Shown here one piece after another: positions 38,275-61,050 of a DNA stretch of 64,000 nt; position 1 is the first letter of the stretch; each line of letters begins with the position of its first letter. The stretch is from Holothuria scabra (lineage: Eukaryota > Echinodermata > Holothuroidea > Aspidochirotida > Holothuriidae). The translations under genes and the position numbers were made by a program. The notes below the pieces were generated by a model. The model saw only the letters and a list, made by a program, of their open reading frames with translations, made no database searches and was not told where the DNA came from. Location of the stretch: contig CM074195.1 in the NCBI GenBank assembly GCA_037179385.1, positions 5,016,438 to 5,080,437 on the forward strand, read 5' to 3'.

Positions 38275-38508
38275 CAGTGGCGAAGCTACCATAAAGTCAG
38301 ACCCCCCCCCCCTTTGACGGACTCAAATTGCCTGTCAGCGCCTTTTTACTCTTTTTATCGTGTTGAGGCATATGTATATACTTAGATAAAAGCGTCCCTA
38401 CAGCCTATTTTTCGCCCCTCTGACCAAATATTCTTGCCCTACAAACTTTGAAGCGCCCCTACGGGTCATTCTTGCCCCCTCTGGCTGAATTCCCTTCCTC
38501 CGCCACTG
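38275..38508. mobile_element. hAT MITE, 234 bp
   Basis: The ends are CAGTGGCGAAGCTACC and CCTCCGCCACTG. The flanks are GCTGGTGA (38267-38274) and GCTGGTTA (38509-38516), a target duplication with one mismatch. The interior is C-rich and non-coding. Confidence 0.82.
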
Positions 38509-38516
38509 GCTGGTTA

Positions 38517-39539
38517 CAATATCCTTCAGAATAAAATCTTCAAAGGTATTTAATAAATTTGTATCAAACCCCCATGATTCCATTTCTCCTTTTTAGTATA
38601 GCAGCACCTCTATTAGGTCGCCGGATGGGTAACTGGAATCGGAACAGATATTAGATTGTTTGGTATTGGGGTGGAAAGGTGGTTTTTGAGGGGGCGTATT
38701 CGACTAGGGCTGACACGGTATCATTGTAGCGTTTACTTTCTATGTAACTGTTCTTTGTTTTTCATCAGAAGTGACACTTTTCGATTAGCCCTATATACGT
38801 TCGGCTGCTAGATGCACTCCTCCCCACACAATTAGTTACTGATTGTGTAATTTTTATGTTTCGTGGCAAAAATGAATGGAATAGACGTAAATGAAATGAA
38901 AAAACTGACTTGTTATCGCGGTGTAACCTTACTTAATTGTAAATATCTGCCACCACGTTAATAATTTTTGTGATGAAACAAATTAATGAAATGAAAACTC
39001 CGACGGTCACTTTACAAATTCCCATCCCCCCCCCCCCCTCATATCTACCCTTGAAACGCTACCTTGCAGTTTAGATTAAAAATTCAAAATATAGCCTTTG
39101 TTACGACTTTTGGACTAAGAATTATCTCTCCCATTTATTATTAACACTGTAAACACTGCTATTATCATAGGCTCCGCCAGGCGCGGGGTAACGGAAAAAT
39201 AAGAGGGACGGGGAGAGGCTGAGTTCCATCAAGACTATCTACGCGGAGCGCTAGCATTAATTCGCACATGGCGTAAAAGAAAATATTCAACCTTAAAAAC
39301 CCCCAAGGTGGCCGGGAACGACAAGTTCCAGAGTGTTCTAAGCTGCATGCACCCTCTTCTTGAAGCCGAACTTAGCAAAATTGGGAAAGTAGGAAGAACA
39401 CACCTTAACTCCCCCATATTTTTATTTTTGATGAATGAGTCCCCAAGCCCCTTCCCCCACCCACCCCACCCATCGGTTCCGCCGTCATTAAACTTTGCAA
39501 TTTTAACCCTCATTTCGTTTAGATAGAAAGTTGGAGGAG
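38517..39539. other. Intergenic sequence with simple C/G tracts
   Basis: No gene recognised. A poly-C run is at about 39028-39039, and a diverged copy of the GGAGCG core module lies near 39240-39290. Confidence 0.4.
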
Positions 39540-39786
39540 GTTTACAGTAAAGGCCCCGTTTCTAACCAAGTTGCTCAAGTCGGGTCGCTTACGGTCTTTT
39601 TTCCAGTTGTTGCTCACCGTCTTGTTTTCCCTACTTCATTGCTCATGCTGTACACTAAACACAAAGGCAGCAGGTTCCATTTTTATAAGTCAGCCTTCGG
39701 TAAAACACGGCCATGAGTCAAACTCCAGACCCCCCCGAGTTCCGATAGCAAGTCGGATGTTTTAATCACTTGACCATGCCGTCGGT
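39540..39786 (-). repeat. tRNA-derived SINE, near full length
   Basis: On the minus strand it starts with a tRNA-like head. An A-box-like ATGGTCAAGTGATT (39764-39777) is followed by a B-box-like GGAGTTTGACTC (39714-39725), then the family body (ACAAGACGGTGAGCAAC, CAACTGGAAAAAAG). Transcription would be by RNA polymerase III from the internal promoter. Confidence 0.7.
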
Positions 39787-40127
39787 TTTGTGCGGCCTCG
39801 AATATCTGTCCGTTCTAGTCTCCAGGGGGTATAACAAAGAGGATGAAACAACCAGTGTGTTTTCTGAGGTAGGGAGGAGGGAGGGGGGGAACTTTCACTG
39901 GAAAGACTTGATGGCGCATACACAAAATACGAAAACGTTTATTTCTTTCAGTACCAACAGTCCGATTTATTAAAAGTAAATTTCATCAAAGCGTAATCAT
40001 CAGAAACATTATGCTCTGAATCATGGAAAGCCAAATATATATGAAAAGCACAACCGGTGATCACCACAATACACTTTTATTTGTAGTGCAGCAACATCTT
40101 AAGATCACGTTCTTTAAGATATGCATT

Positions 40128-40276
40128 GACTCTTTTCCAAATAGCAATTACAAAGGATTATGGGATATAGTTTTGGTATATGCTGTTTTTGTCAATGGCA
40201 TTTCACTGTGGCCAAAAACATCTCGAACCAAAATTCCATCCCACAATCCTTTGCAATTGCTGTTTAGAAAAGGGTC
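40128..40276. mobile_element. Palindromic MITE, copy 1 (GACTCTTTTCCAAATAGC family)
   Basis: The left arm (CCAAATAGCAATTACAAAGG) is inverted at the right (CTTTGCAATTGCTGTTTAG). The loop contains GTCAATGGCATTTCACTGTGG. A further partial direct copy follows at about 40295-40380. Same family as 52412-52563. Confidence 0.75.
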
Positions 40277-40432
40277 TATGCCGGTACTGTCGTTACAAGG
40301 AATTGCGGGACTGAGATTTGGTATACGTTGTTTTTGTTTAAGGCATTTAATTGTGGCCCAGACAAAGAACTGTCCTATAATGCTTTAAAGAAATGTGTCC
40401 ATTAATCTAATAACATGTTGAGTAAATGTTTT

Positions 40433-40895
40433 CGTATTTACTCTATTAAACGCCCCCTCTATAATAAACGCCCCCCAACTTTTTCGTCACATTGCATAAA
40501 GTGAAATTTTTAATTCCAAAGACAATATGGTAAAAGTAAAATTAAATAGTCCTACCTTGAAGCCACGAAATCTCCTAAAGTCCCATACCCTGAAGTGAAA
40601 GGCATGTTTCTGCAACTAATTTCTGTTGATATCCATCACGCTATCACATACCGCGAACCTGTACTGCTTCGTTTGCGATTCGAAAGTGGTACTGTACATA
40701 CCGTAAGTATACAAATATTCGCTAGCCTATCCGAACAGCCTAATATGAAAATCCAAATTAATAAAACATCTGCGAAAGCTCCTGTAACCTGCTGCTGATA
40801 TGAAGGTAAGAATTCCTTGCCTGTAAATTTGACTCTAATAAACGCCCCCCTTAACGAAAATTTCACGCCCCGGGGCGTTTAATAGAGTAAATACG
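40433..40895. mobile_element. TIR element with CGTATTTACTCTATTAAACG ends, 463 bp
   Basis: The left end is CGTATTTACTCTATTAAACG, continuing into CCCCCTCT; the right end is the exact inverse, CGTTTAATAGAGTAAATACG. A second internal pair (AATAAACGCCCCCC at 40463 and 40838) is in direct orientation. No transposase frame and no clear target duplication, so the superfamily is not assigned. Confidence 0.75.
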
Positions 40896-43469
40896 GTAAA
40901 TTGTAATACTCCAGATATAAACGCGCAAACGTTAAAGACCATAGAAAGAAAAATACATGCGGTGCGGTAGATCGATACAATTGAATTTAGTCGGTTTGCC
41001 ATTGTGATATACCAACAGCATGTGTATTCATGTAACAGTATTGGTATAACACGGTATTAATTACATTACGTTTGTTGTCAACAAAGGCGTGGCCAAAATA
41101 TTTATTTGAATATAAGCTACACTCCCCCACAAAGGTCACTAAAACAAGTCACCTTCCGCTCGCCCTTTTAATGTTGGCTACAACCTTATAACTATCAGAT
41201 AGGACGCAACATTGAACGAGGGCAGGGGGTTCCATGTTGATTTAGAGACCATTTTTGTAATTTTGTGACTGTAACAGCGATTTCGTTACGTTTGTTTTGT
41301 CGGGGATTGTAGCATTTATACATTATAACCTTATGCTGTGCATTTTTTCAACTGATAACACACATATGTGCCTCCCCCTTTTCAAATTGGATTCTGGGAA
41401 ACTTTGCCCATAAATAAAACATTTACTTCTTTTACTTAAAACAACTATTCAGAAACATATCGGCAGGCAGTTCCTTTCCCCAAAATATTTGCATTTTCAT
41501 ATGTATAAGAAATTTAAATATTTACTTCATAAATAAATATTGTAGGAAAATTAGTTCCTTCAGCATTCTCCAAATTTAAACTTTCAACTCCCCCATCTCT
41601 TCTCCTGATGAAAGAATATATCACGACATGGAAACACAAAAGAAAATAAATATGAAATGTGCACCATGAACAACTTGAAAATTGGCACAAAAATGGAAAA
41701 AAAAATACAGTTAGGGTAACTTAGTGACTGCAGATGTAATATAAATTCTAAGCACACACGCTTTGAATTTCTTAGCAGATACAAACAATTTGACAAAAAA
41801 CAAACAAACAAACAAAAGAATAAAAAAAATCTGAAAAATCAAAGTTTAGTTGTTACAACCTGCCTAACATATCACATAATGGAGGCACAATATTAATAAA
41901 CTTTTTATTATATGTCACTAAGAAAACAATTGTTGAAGATACAATTGTTGGTACAGTTTATTGGCTTTCGACTTCCATAGACTCTCTGGACTGCTGTAAC
42001 ATAAAGCACATACACAATGTCAAAAACCACCAATCATATTCTTCACTATTAAAATACCCTCACTGCAAATCTGACAGAAACTTAACAAACTCCCACATTT
42101 GGCTAAAGTAAAGAACATAGGCTTTTGGAAAATTTTCTTTATCTATCATGCTGCAATATTCATTTAATTCGAAAATCAGAATGTTTATTGTAGATTGTTT
42201 TTGTTGTATGAATTTACTTATTAACCTTTCCATATGTAGATATATTGTTACTATATATAAATATATTATTTTATCATTCTAACACCTTTCCTGTTTTTTG
42301 TACTACTGTTAATGTGTATGTATTTTATGACATCTTCTTAGAAATTTTACATTTATACTGGTTTGAAGAAATGAAACAAACAACACAATGAAATATATTC
42401 AACAAATTTTAGAGCCCTGTTTATTGGAGGCTTCTGTTCCTCTGTTCCATACTGCATGTCAGTCTTAATGTAACATGGCCATGCACCAAGACACAGAAAG
42501 TCCTACAGTTCACAATGTAGTAAGTAGCAGGTCAACTGGGCCACGCCGACCTCACTGATGCCAATTTTTTAGTTAAAAAAAAATCATAAAATATGTTGAA
42601 ACAAATTTAACTTCAAAAGGTAGCATATATGGCACCAGATTGCACATAAGGGAATGACCCCTCCCGCACATTGGTATTTACACAACCAATGGCATGTTAT
42701 CCTGGAACTGAGAAATCCTGGTTACATCACCAATTGAATGGGTATGCATAATGCTTAGGATGAAGGACAGAGCTTCAAAGTATGATAAATCATCTAATGC
42801 TAAGATTTAATTGAAATTATTTTAATTATAATTATCAAACTGAGCCAGTTGAAGTAAGAGATGATCCTGTATACAAAGCAAACACATTGCACAGACATAA
42901 AAAAAACTTAACAAAGATGAATTTTAAGGAAGCATCCACTGGTTGGCAGCGTGTGGCTATTTGTAACGAAAAATTCCCTTATTTACACAAATACAACCAT
43001 GCGACCTAATATCTGGTCTTTGGATGAAGAGAGTACTGATTAATTCCACAACTACTTCATTTTACCTTCTTAAAGAATCTGAAATCATTAATTATTTTTT
43101 TTCAAAATGTCAACAAGGGAGGAATACTCTATCATGCCAACATATATAAAACAAAAACAATTTTCATGAAAACCTGTTTTCTAACATGAAAATCATTGTT
43201 TTAAAAGAGTTGTTTCGGGAAAAAAAAAACCTTCCCTTTGACAAGTGACTGACATCGAAAAAAACATCATTTTGTAAAATTTTGGCCTGTCAATACAAAG
43301 AATCAATCTTGTAAAGGCATTCTGTGTGGTGGTATATTTTTCTTTCCAGCATGCACTGCATAGCTGTACTAACTTTCCCAAATCAAGCATTGCAATAAAC
43401 ATAACATAGTGACTGCCAGCTGACAGATCTAAACCAGAGATTTCCTTTTTTACATGGAGAGAGCATACT
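40896..43469. other. Intergenic sequence, AT-rich
   Basis: No coding exon could be supported. A diverged core-module fragment lies near 42928-42965. It may include the 3' end of the LZIC transcript, but I cannot point to a specific polyadenylation site. Confidence 0.35.
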
Positions 43470-43820
43470 GCAGAGTAGATAGTCGCTATACTTGTACCTG
43501 TGTGTATACATAAGCATAGAAAAATGGCTGTCTGCTATGATTTTGTGTGGGAAACTTTGGACTTGTTCAACTACTTCATAACAACAGATTTTGCAAGGAA
43601 ATTGAAATATTTTCCAAATAATGCAAGGTCAAAATCACTAAATGTATTTCAGGAATTGCTCAGGTTATTACAGAGTGGTTGTCAAATCATACAAATTATC
43701 GCTTCACGCCCACCATCTTGGTGCTCCTTTTTCACACCAGGTGGTGGTGACAATCTATGCATAAGATGTACATGTTACATGCTCTGTCCATGTACAAATG
43801 AAGTCTTTGATCTAAACCTA
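43470..43820. repeat. ~350-bp repeat, inverted copy at 48250-48600
   Basis: Conserved blocks (CAACAGATTTTGCA, AAATATTTTCCAAATAATGCA, CACCATCTTGGTGC, AGATGTACATGTTACATGCTC) reappear in reverse order and complement inside an LZIC intron. Both copies are diverged. Type unknown. Confidence 0.75.
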
Positions 43821-44884
43821 TGTAATATTGTTAAAGCTGACGAGACAAATGTGGAGACACATACAGTATGAATCAATGAAATTAAAAAATCAAAAAGGAA
43901 ACTTCAACCTGAGCATAATGTGCATTAAGGAGAGGTGTGTTTTTATCACTATAATACCACATATATGAATCAAATTCTATGTAACCTAGTGCTGTAAATT
44001 GCGTTGCTGAAAATTTTTCCCAAAACTTGGAGTTCTTGCTATTGTATTTAAAATATAAGTGAACTTCAACAAGTTAATAATCATTTCATAATTTAACTAA
44101 TGCCTTAATCAATAATAGATTATTATAAGTTAACTTCTATCCCATTATATTGGGACTTATTTTGCTCTAAGTAATATCTGTAGTTTTGAAAGATGTCTAA
44201 CACTCTCAGAGGCCTCTTACACAAAGCACTAAGATGTGTCTTAGTCTATGTCGAGTCTTTAGAGTGCTTAGTCCTATTTGTGTAAGTGGGGTTCAGTGAA
44301 ACAGGCCCCTGATCTCAAAATATCTAATGTATCACAGCTTTTAGCTGATGTTTGAGGAAGTATGAATCCCAATGTTCAGTTCTCACATATGAAAGATTTG
44401 TTAGTTAGTTAGTTAGATGGGGTTTAACGACACGCCAACACGAATGTGTTATGTAGTGTCACCAAGGGAAAAACAGTTACATTGTTCCAGTAATACTACT
44501 TAAAAAAGTAAAACCTGGGTCAATTTCCATAAAAAATAGCAAAGGGAAGGGTCCTGTCAGAGATTTTAGTTTACTTCCCTTGAGAAAGCCCTCATAAGAA
44601 AGAAATAGGCTAACATCTGTAATATGTTTTTAAGTACTGTCCATTAGACTGTGGTTTATAACCAAAACACAAAAAAAGTCATTTCATTTTTCAAACTTGT
44701 GTGAGACGTCTCTTTAAATGTCTCCTGTTTATCACAGAATCACGTTTTTAAAACAATTTTAAGTTTTCACAAAACTTTCTTTAAATCTGTACATACAGTG
44801 ACATAACAAAATTATGTCTAAAAGTTATCTTTCCCTCAAAATATAAAAATGATTTTTAACAGGAAAATCCTCTCACCCCAAGCT
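43821..44884. other. Non-coding sequence with MITE-like remnant
   Basis: A short imperfect inverted pair (CAGAGGCCTCTTACACAAAG at 44207 and GTAAGTGGGGTTCAGTG...GGCCCCTG ending 44308) suggests a hAT-like MITE without a detectable target duplication. A (TTAG)n run sits at 44400-44415. Confidence 0.4.
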
Positions 44885-45175
44885 GTTATTATTCTCTTTA
44901 CCTAATTACTTAAAAGCCCCTACCACAGCTGTCTAAAACTCATCCTAAAACTCATCCTCATCCAGACACAATCTCAGTTAATTGCTTCAGGGTAAGTATA
45001 CAAGACCCCCATGTGTTATCACAACACTCAGAGTATGGTGCATGCAGTCCAATATGAGCAACAGTACTCTACATTTTAAAATTTGCTGTCAATCAAAGGT
45101 CTGTTCCAATTGAGAATTTCTGTCAACTACTACAAAAATTGTAGTTTGGGGTTAGAGGTGACTGCCTTTTAATTT
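44885..45175. repeat. ~290-bp repeat, direct copy at 47945-48245
   Basis: Shared blocks include GTCTAAAACTCATCCT, CAGACACAATC or its variant, ATTGCTTCAGG, GAGTATACAAG, CTCTACATTTT and GAGAATT..TGT. Copies are diverged and flank the last two coding exons of LZIC. Confidence 0.75.
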
Positions 45176-45450
45176 ATACAACTCCTACTCTTTTAAAGAG
45201 CATATACCACTTCAAATGAAACTGTGAATTTTAACTGAAAATAACTAACAAGTTTAATATTTCATGCATGAGTTTTGTGATTACTAAATTTTGTAAAGAA
45301 CATTGCATACATGTCCAAGAACCCATTGCTGTGTGGCACATTTGCAACATTGCGTCCATCATTCTTCACAAAGCATATCACTGATGTGGACAATCACAAA
45401 GAGACAGCTGACAAAATTTCAGTACCAAGATTCTCCAGCAGTTTTAATGT

Positions 45451-56388
<10,938 letters not shown>

Positions 56389-56671
56389 TTAACCAAGGGT
56401 GTACTGTAGTAAAACAACAAGAAAACAGTTTAATAGCAAATTGCATGTTGTATGGTACTGTACACTTTAGAACTGCACACAGCATGTATCTGTACACTAT
56501 TGGGACATGTTGAGCAACTTGAGCGGATTTGTCCCCTCCCCCTTCCCATTTTCTACAAATTCCCAAAAGAAGGTAGGTAGAATCCTCCCACCTTTCCTTT
56601 TTATAAAAATAAAAAAATTGACAATATCTTGGTTTGTTCCTAAAAAAGCAGACCCTTCTTCTTTTTTCTGT

Positions 56672-56946
56672 TTCAGCTTATCTCTCTCTGAATTTTCCTT
56701 GAAACCATCGCTACACAAGACGCTTAACCAGAGGTATATTGTAGTAAAACAAGAAAACAGTTGTACTGTACTGTACTACAAGTACACTAACTTAAGAACT
56801 ACACACGTATAACATGTACACTATTGGGACATATTGAGCAGTGTATCCACAGCAGAGGAGGAATGGGGGGATTTGTCCCTCCCCCACTCTCCAAAAGTTT
56901 TCAAAAGTAGATTGGTAACCCCCCCCTTTTCATTTCCATAAAAATT
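56672..56946 (-). pseudogene. Decayed tandem copy of the LZIC first coding exon and its 5' flank
   Basis: It aligns with 56336-56609. Shared landmarks are the acceptor-adjacent GGTTAAGC, the ATG, a TCAAGG..GAGA..GATAAGCT stretch, TACTGTAGTAAAACAAC-type sequence, CTATTGGGACATRTTGAGCA and a C-rich GTCCCTCCCCC tract. A one-base loss after the fourth codon puts the copy into a stop (TGA) at codon 12, so it cannot encode the LZIC N-terminus. Confidence 0.8.
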
Positions 56947-59047
56947 AAACCAGAGCAGCTATGCTGCAGATTCTCAATACTTATGCATGATCATGTTAAT
57001 CATGAAGCAGTGGAATGATGTGTTTAAGTTTCTCATGATACGACAGAAAAGTGCAAACATCCTTTTGGTGATCAGGTTAAGTATCAATAATGATACTTTT
57101 ATACTAAAAAATAATCTGTGTAAAGCACACTACAGTAACACTACAAAGCACTTCGTAATCAACCTCGGATCTCATAATCTCACTGAAACCTCTTGGTGAA
57201 GAGCAAAACTTTTGAAGGTTGACACCTACTGTACTGTACTGGCATCCTGTTTGGAAACTCAACTGTAAATAAACTTCTCCATTACAAGACAATGGCTGGG
57301 CAAACATCTTAATCAGACCAGAAAAGATCATCTTAACAGTTACAGCACCCTACTGTAGATGCTTGACTTAACAGAGGCTTGAAGCCAAAGACAAAATAGC
57401 AGACTAAAACACACACAATTGCATGGTGGGAAAAAGGAGTATATAGCAGAAAAGAAACTTTCTTTTGCACAACTTCTTGACCACCTGTCAGAGAAAAAAT
57501 AACTAAATTATCAACCTATCAGATTATCAAGTTAAAATTCTGACTGAATAAGTAATTGTACAAAAGTATGCTCTACAAGATGTAATGATTCAAATGTTAA
57601 CTGTTTGACAAGAAATTTCCTTGCTGGCTAACAATAGCCTAATACCTACCCTTGTTAAACAGTGGGCATCTACCCCAAAAAAGAGCCAAAAGAAACAAAT
57701 ACAGTAGCCCATACCCTGCTGGCTCTTGTGATCATACAGTACCAACAGTTTATTAAAATATTAAAATCATTGCACCTGCTAAAACTAAACAACATTAGTA
57801 GGCTAAGTCTTTCAAAATTTATTGTATCGCTAGAACTTTATTTCACCCTCTGCCATCATCTTTATACAATTTTTTCCAGAAAACTGATCATTTCACACAC
57901 ACTGTGTAGCACCAGGAATATGTCCCTCATTTGTGACATATTTCTGTGTACAGAAGAAACCTCACGAAATACAGTCTGAGATATCACACGGTGAAAGTGT
58001 GGAAAGTATGGAAGTATGAACCTTCAGTAAATCTGTTAGAAGTGCCAGACAGTACAGTAAGTTTAGCCTGTGCAGGCATACTGTTCCTAGTGCAACCAAA
58101 CTGCCTTGCTTTTGTGTCCCTGCACTCCGGCAGTTTTTAAGTTGTTTCCCAGGTCATTGTGCATACACTAAATGCAAAAGACCTCTAGTCTACATACAGT
58201 ACCGTATGTATAGGGCACACCACAGCTGTCACGTTCTCAGCAATATCTAGACTGTATAGTGTACAGTATGTATATGCAGAGAACGCATGTGGTATGATGT
58301 ATGTAAAGGCAGCACATATGCCGCACACAATTTTTTTTTTTAGGATGCAGTAGCTAGGGGAATTCAGGCTTCCTCAACACTTCTCTACAGTACATAAACA
58401 CACTTGTACATGTGGCATATTGTAGGCTACTTGCTACACGGCATACATGTTTTGGTATGCTGGGATAAATTCCAACCCACGGATGTTTTCCATTTCTTGT
58501 TCACGTTCCCGGCACACAAAAAATTGTTTACAGTATGGTAGAACTAGAAATGTGAAGTACCATTCTACAGATTCTCTAGCCTAGTTACTTCCTAAGTAAG
58601 ATAAGGAAGGGATGAGCCAATTGGGGAGGGAGTGTTACATTAGGCTACTGTCTGACTGTATGTTACATCATGGCTTAATCAGAAGTGGCTAATTGACAGC
58701 CTAACGTTAGACGCGTTCAACTTCATTACCAAGTACCCAACATGTAATTTCCCTGACATAAGTGTTGGCTGTTGGTAAAAAGTTTACATACTATGTATGA
58801 AGTGAGTACTGACATGGCATTCAGAAATTTAATACAGTGACAGTGAATAACTCTAGGCCTACATTAGTCACTGAACGTGACCGTATAATCCGTTCCTTGT
58901 AGTCACAATTACTACGGTCACTGGCCTACGTGTACAAAGGTAACGACGTTTTAGGCCAAAACAACTAACTGAGCTCTAATTACGATTTTATGGTTCATGG
59001 AACAAATTTGAGTTAACATAATGATTTTGAGCTTTCTTAAATACCAC
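56947..59047. other. LZIC upstream region, probably 5' intron
   Basis: If the promoter is near 59.2 kb, this is the first intron. TACTGTA-type simple sequence is frequent. No coding exon could be supported. Confidence 0.4.
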
Positions 59048-59168
59048 TTATATCTTCTGGAACGTTTAATACCAGCGAATTCATATCAAAAGGCAGGAAA
59101 AATGTGGTGCCATCCTTCGTAGTAACATCGACATCCTGACAGCTTGATCGTCTGCTACTGTGTTGCAT
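59048..59168 (-). other. Candidate 5' exon with a 40-codon open frame
   Basis: The minus-strand ATG at 59168 opens MQHSSRRSSCQDVDV and continues TTKDGTTFFLPFDMNSLVLN, ending at a possible donor ATATAA|GTGGTA in phase 1. Joined to the AG just before the LZIC ATG, it would be in frame and extend the protein by 41 residues. The peptide looks more coding-like than its surroundings, but I do not recognise it. It could equally be a uORF, an exon of another gene or chance. Confidence 0.3.
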
Positions 59169-59250
59169 GATGGGAAGGACTTCCGCTCGACACGCTACCC
59201 AAGACCAATTAGTGTGCGCGGCTAGTCAATACTTGTACGTCATATAGTAA
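59160..59250 (-). promoter_or_regulatory. Possible LZIC promoter region
   Basis: TTGCATGATGGGAAG (59163-59177) resembles part of the ZNF143/Staf-type promoter motif GCATGCTGGGA found in many housekeeping promoters. CpG-containing sequence (GTGCGCGGC, TACGTCATA) follows just upstream on the minus strand. No TATA box. Inferred from position upstream of LZIC. Confidence 0.35.
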
Positions 59251-59935
59251 GCTCTCTTTACATTACAAAATTGTACAGTCACTGCGTAGGTTTCCCTGTT
59301 TTATATGAGATCACATGACAAACACTGACTTCTTCGACTGAAAAATTACTCTGCACAGGCTTAACGTTACTCGCAGAATTATCCTGCCAAAATTTACCTT
59401 TTAAAGGTCTTATTTCGTTAACAAACTTGTGTGGAAGATGAATCTGATGAAAAAGATCATCTGTGGAAAGTTTGGTGAGAAAAGGTATCTTTTTGGGGAC
59501 GTGAGGGATGCCTACTCACGCGTGAGTAGGCAAATGAGCTGTGTTTTTGTGTATACCGGGCAAGGGCCCAGAAATGAAGTGTATAGCAAAGGAACGTAAT
59601 GCTGGGTCCTGTTCAAGGGCTAGGCCTACATACACATTCTGAATGATCTTTGCGCCTGTGTATGCTACTGTACCTGTAGCTACGATTTCGCGGAACTAAT
59701 TCATTAGTGTTTGCGTAGTCACTTATTAAGGCATCCCCTCCCTTGAAGTTGAACTTGATTTGCCAACTTACATTTGTGAGAGAGTGAATTATTCTAAATT
59801 GAGCAAAATGGGTTACAATTTTAAGATATTAATTACTGACCTCGAAAGCTGACGCTGCTCTGCAAAGCCAGCTCGTCTACAAAGGAAGTGATGTGATTTG
59901 TTGGCTACTTCAGCAGCTCCTCTGTGTTGATGTCC
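59251..59935. other. Intergenic sequence
   Basis: No gene recognised. Confidence 0.4.
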
Positions 59936-61050
59936 AAAGTGAGCCGCACATTCAGCCGCACATTCGGAATGATCAAACAACTGCATACAAGGGTTTCTTA
60001 TATTGTGTCGATGCTTCCGACTGATGTGGCAGAGCTCCACCATTTTCTCCAAAAGATGAACCCTATAGCCGCTGATCGCAATATCGCTGTTTTTTAATAT
60101 CGCAATTTTTCATGAAATCGAATGTGCGGCTGGTGCTGTAAAACTATTAAGCCGCATACGATTTTTTCTAAAAATAATTGTGAATAATTTTCATTTTTTT
60201 TTTCTATCATCACAAGAAAATTCAGAGAGGTATCTTTCCGATTTTTGGATTTACAGCCGTCTAAAGTTGCCCACCCCCTACCTAAATAGCACAAATCGTG
60301 TAATATAGCTATTTTTCATGAAATCGAATGTGCGGCTGGTGCTGTTAAACTATTTAGCCGCATACGATTTTTCTAAAAATAATTGTGAATAATTTTCAAT
60401 TTGTTTTCTATCATCACAAGAAAATTCAGAGAGGTATCTTTCCTATTTTTGGAGTTTACAGCCATCTTAAGTTGCCCACCCCTACCTAAATAGCACAAAC
60501 GGTGTATTTGTCACTATTTTCATGAAATCGAATGTGCGGCTGGTGCTGTAAAACTATTTGGCCGCTTGCGATTTTTCTAACAAATATTGTGAATAACTTT
60601 CAACTTGTTTTCTATCATCACCAAAAAAATCAAAGAGGTATTGTTCCTATTTTCTGATTAACAGCCGTATAAAGTTGCCCAACCCCAACCTTAGTAGCAC
60701 AAATCGTGTAATATCGCTATTTTAATGAAATCGAATGTGCACCTGTAAATCCAAAAACAGGAAGGATACCTCTCTGAATCTTCTTGTGATGATAGAAAAC
60801 AAGTTGAAAATTATTCACAATAATTTTTAGAAAAATCGTATGCGGCTAAATAGTTTTACAGCACCAGCCGCACATTCGATTTCATGAAAAATTGCGATAT
60901 AAGAAAAACAGGGATATAGCGAACAGCGTCTAAAGGGTTCACCTCCTGGAGGCAATGGTGGAGCACTACCTCAGCAGCCTGAACTATCAACACAATATAA
61001 GTACCCGTTTTGTGCAGTTGTTTGATGTTTCCGAATGTGCGGCTCACTTT
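59936..61050. mobile_element. Fold-back element with ~300-bp inverted ends and an internal 205-bp tandem array
   Basis: The outermost AAAGTGAGCCGCACATTC is inverted at the right end (GGCTCACTTT, ending 61050). Long arms follow: CATCAAACAACTGC-type, TTATATTGTGT, GCTCCACCATT and GATGAACCCT pair with the right-hand inverse. Between the arms a 203-206-bp unit beginning CATGAAATCGAATGTGCGG repeats at 60111, 60317 and 60521, with a fourth partial start at 60724. An inverted copy fills 60745-60886. No coding frame and no clear target duplication. Confidence 0.8.

Noticed and set aside
39714..39786. Functional tRNA gene
   Set aside because: The A- and B-box-like motifs belong to the SINE head; the cloverleaf is degenerate and a C-run disrupts the arm.
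41940..41990. Possible terminal LZIC exon (acceptor TTATGTTACAG with a downstream MEVESQ-like end)
   Set aside because: The phase does not fit exon 5, whereas 45451-45503 fits both phase and the GDK-type tail.
59813..60052. 79-codon minus frame with AAECAAHF-type repeats
   Set aside because: Produced by the duplicated AGCCGCACATTC motif at the edge of the fold-back element.
60107..60740. CRISPR-like array
   Set aside because: Units are 203-206 bp direct repeats without short unique spacers, in a eukaryotic transposon.
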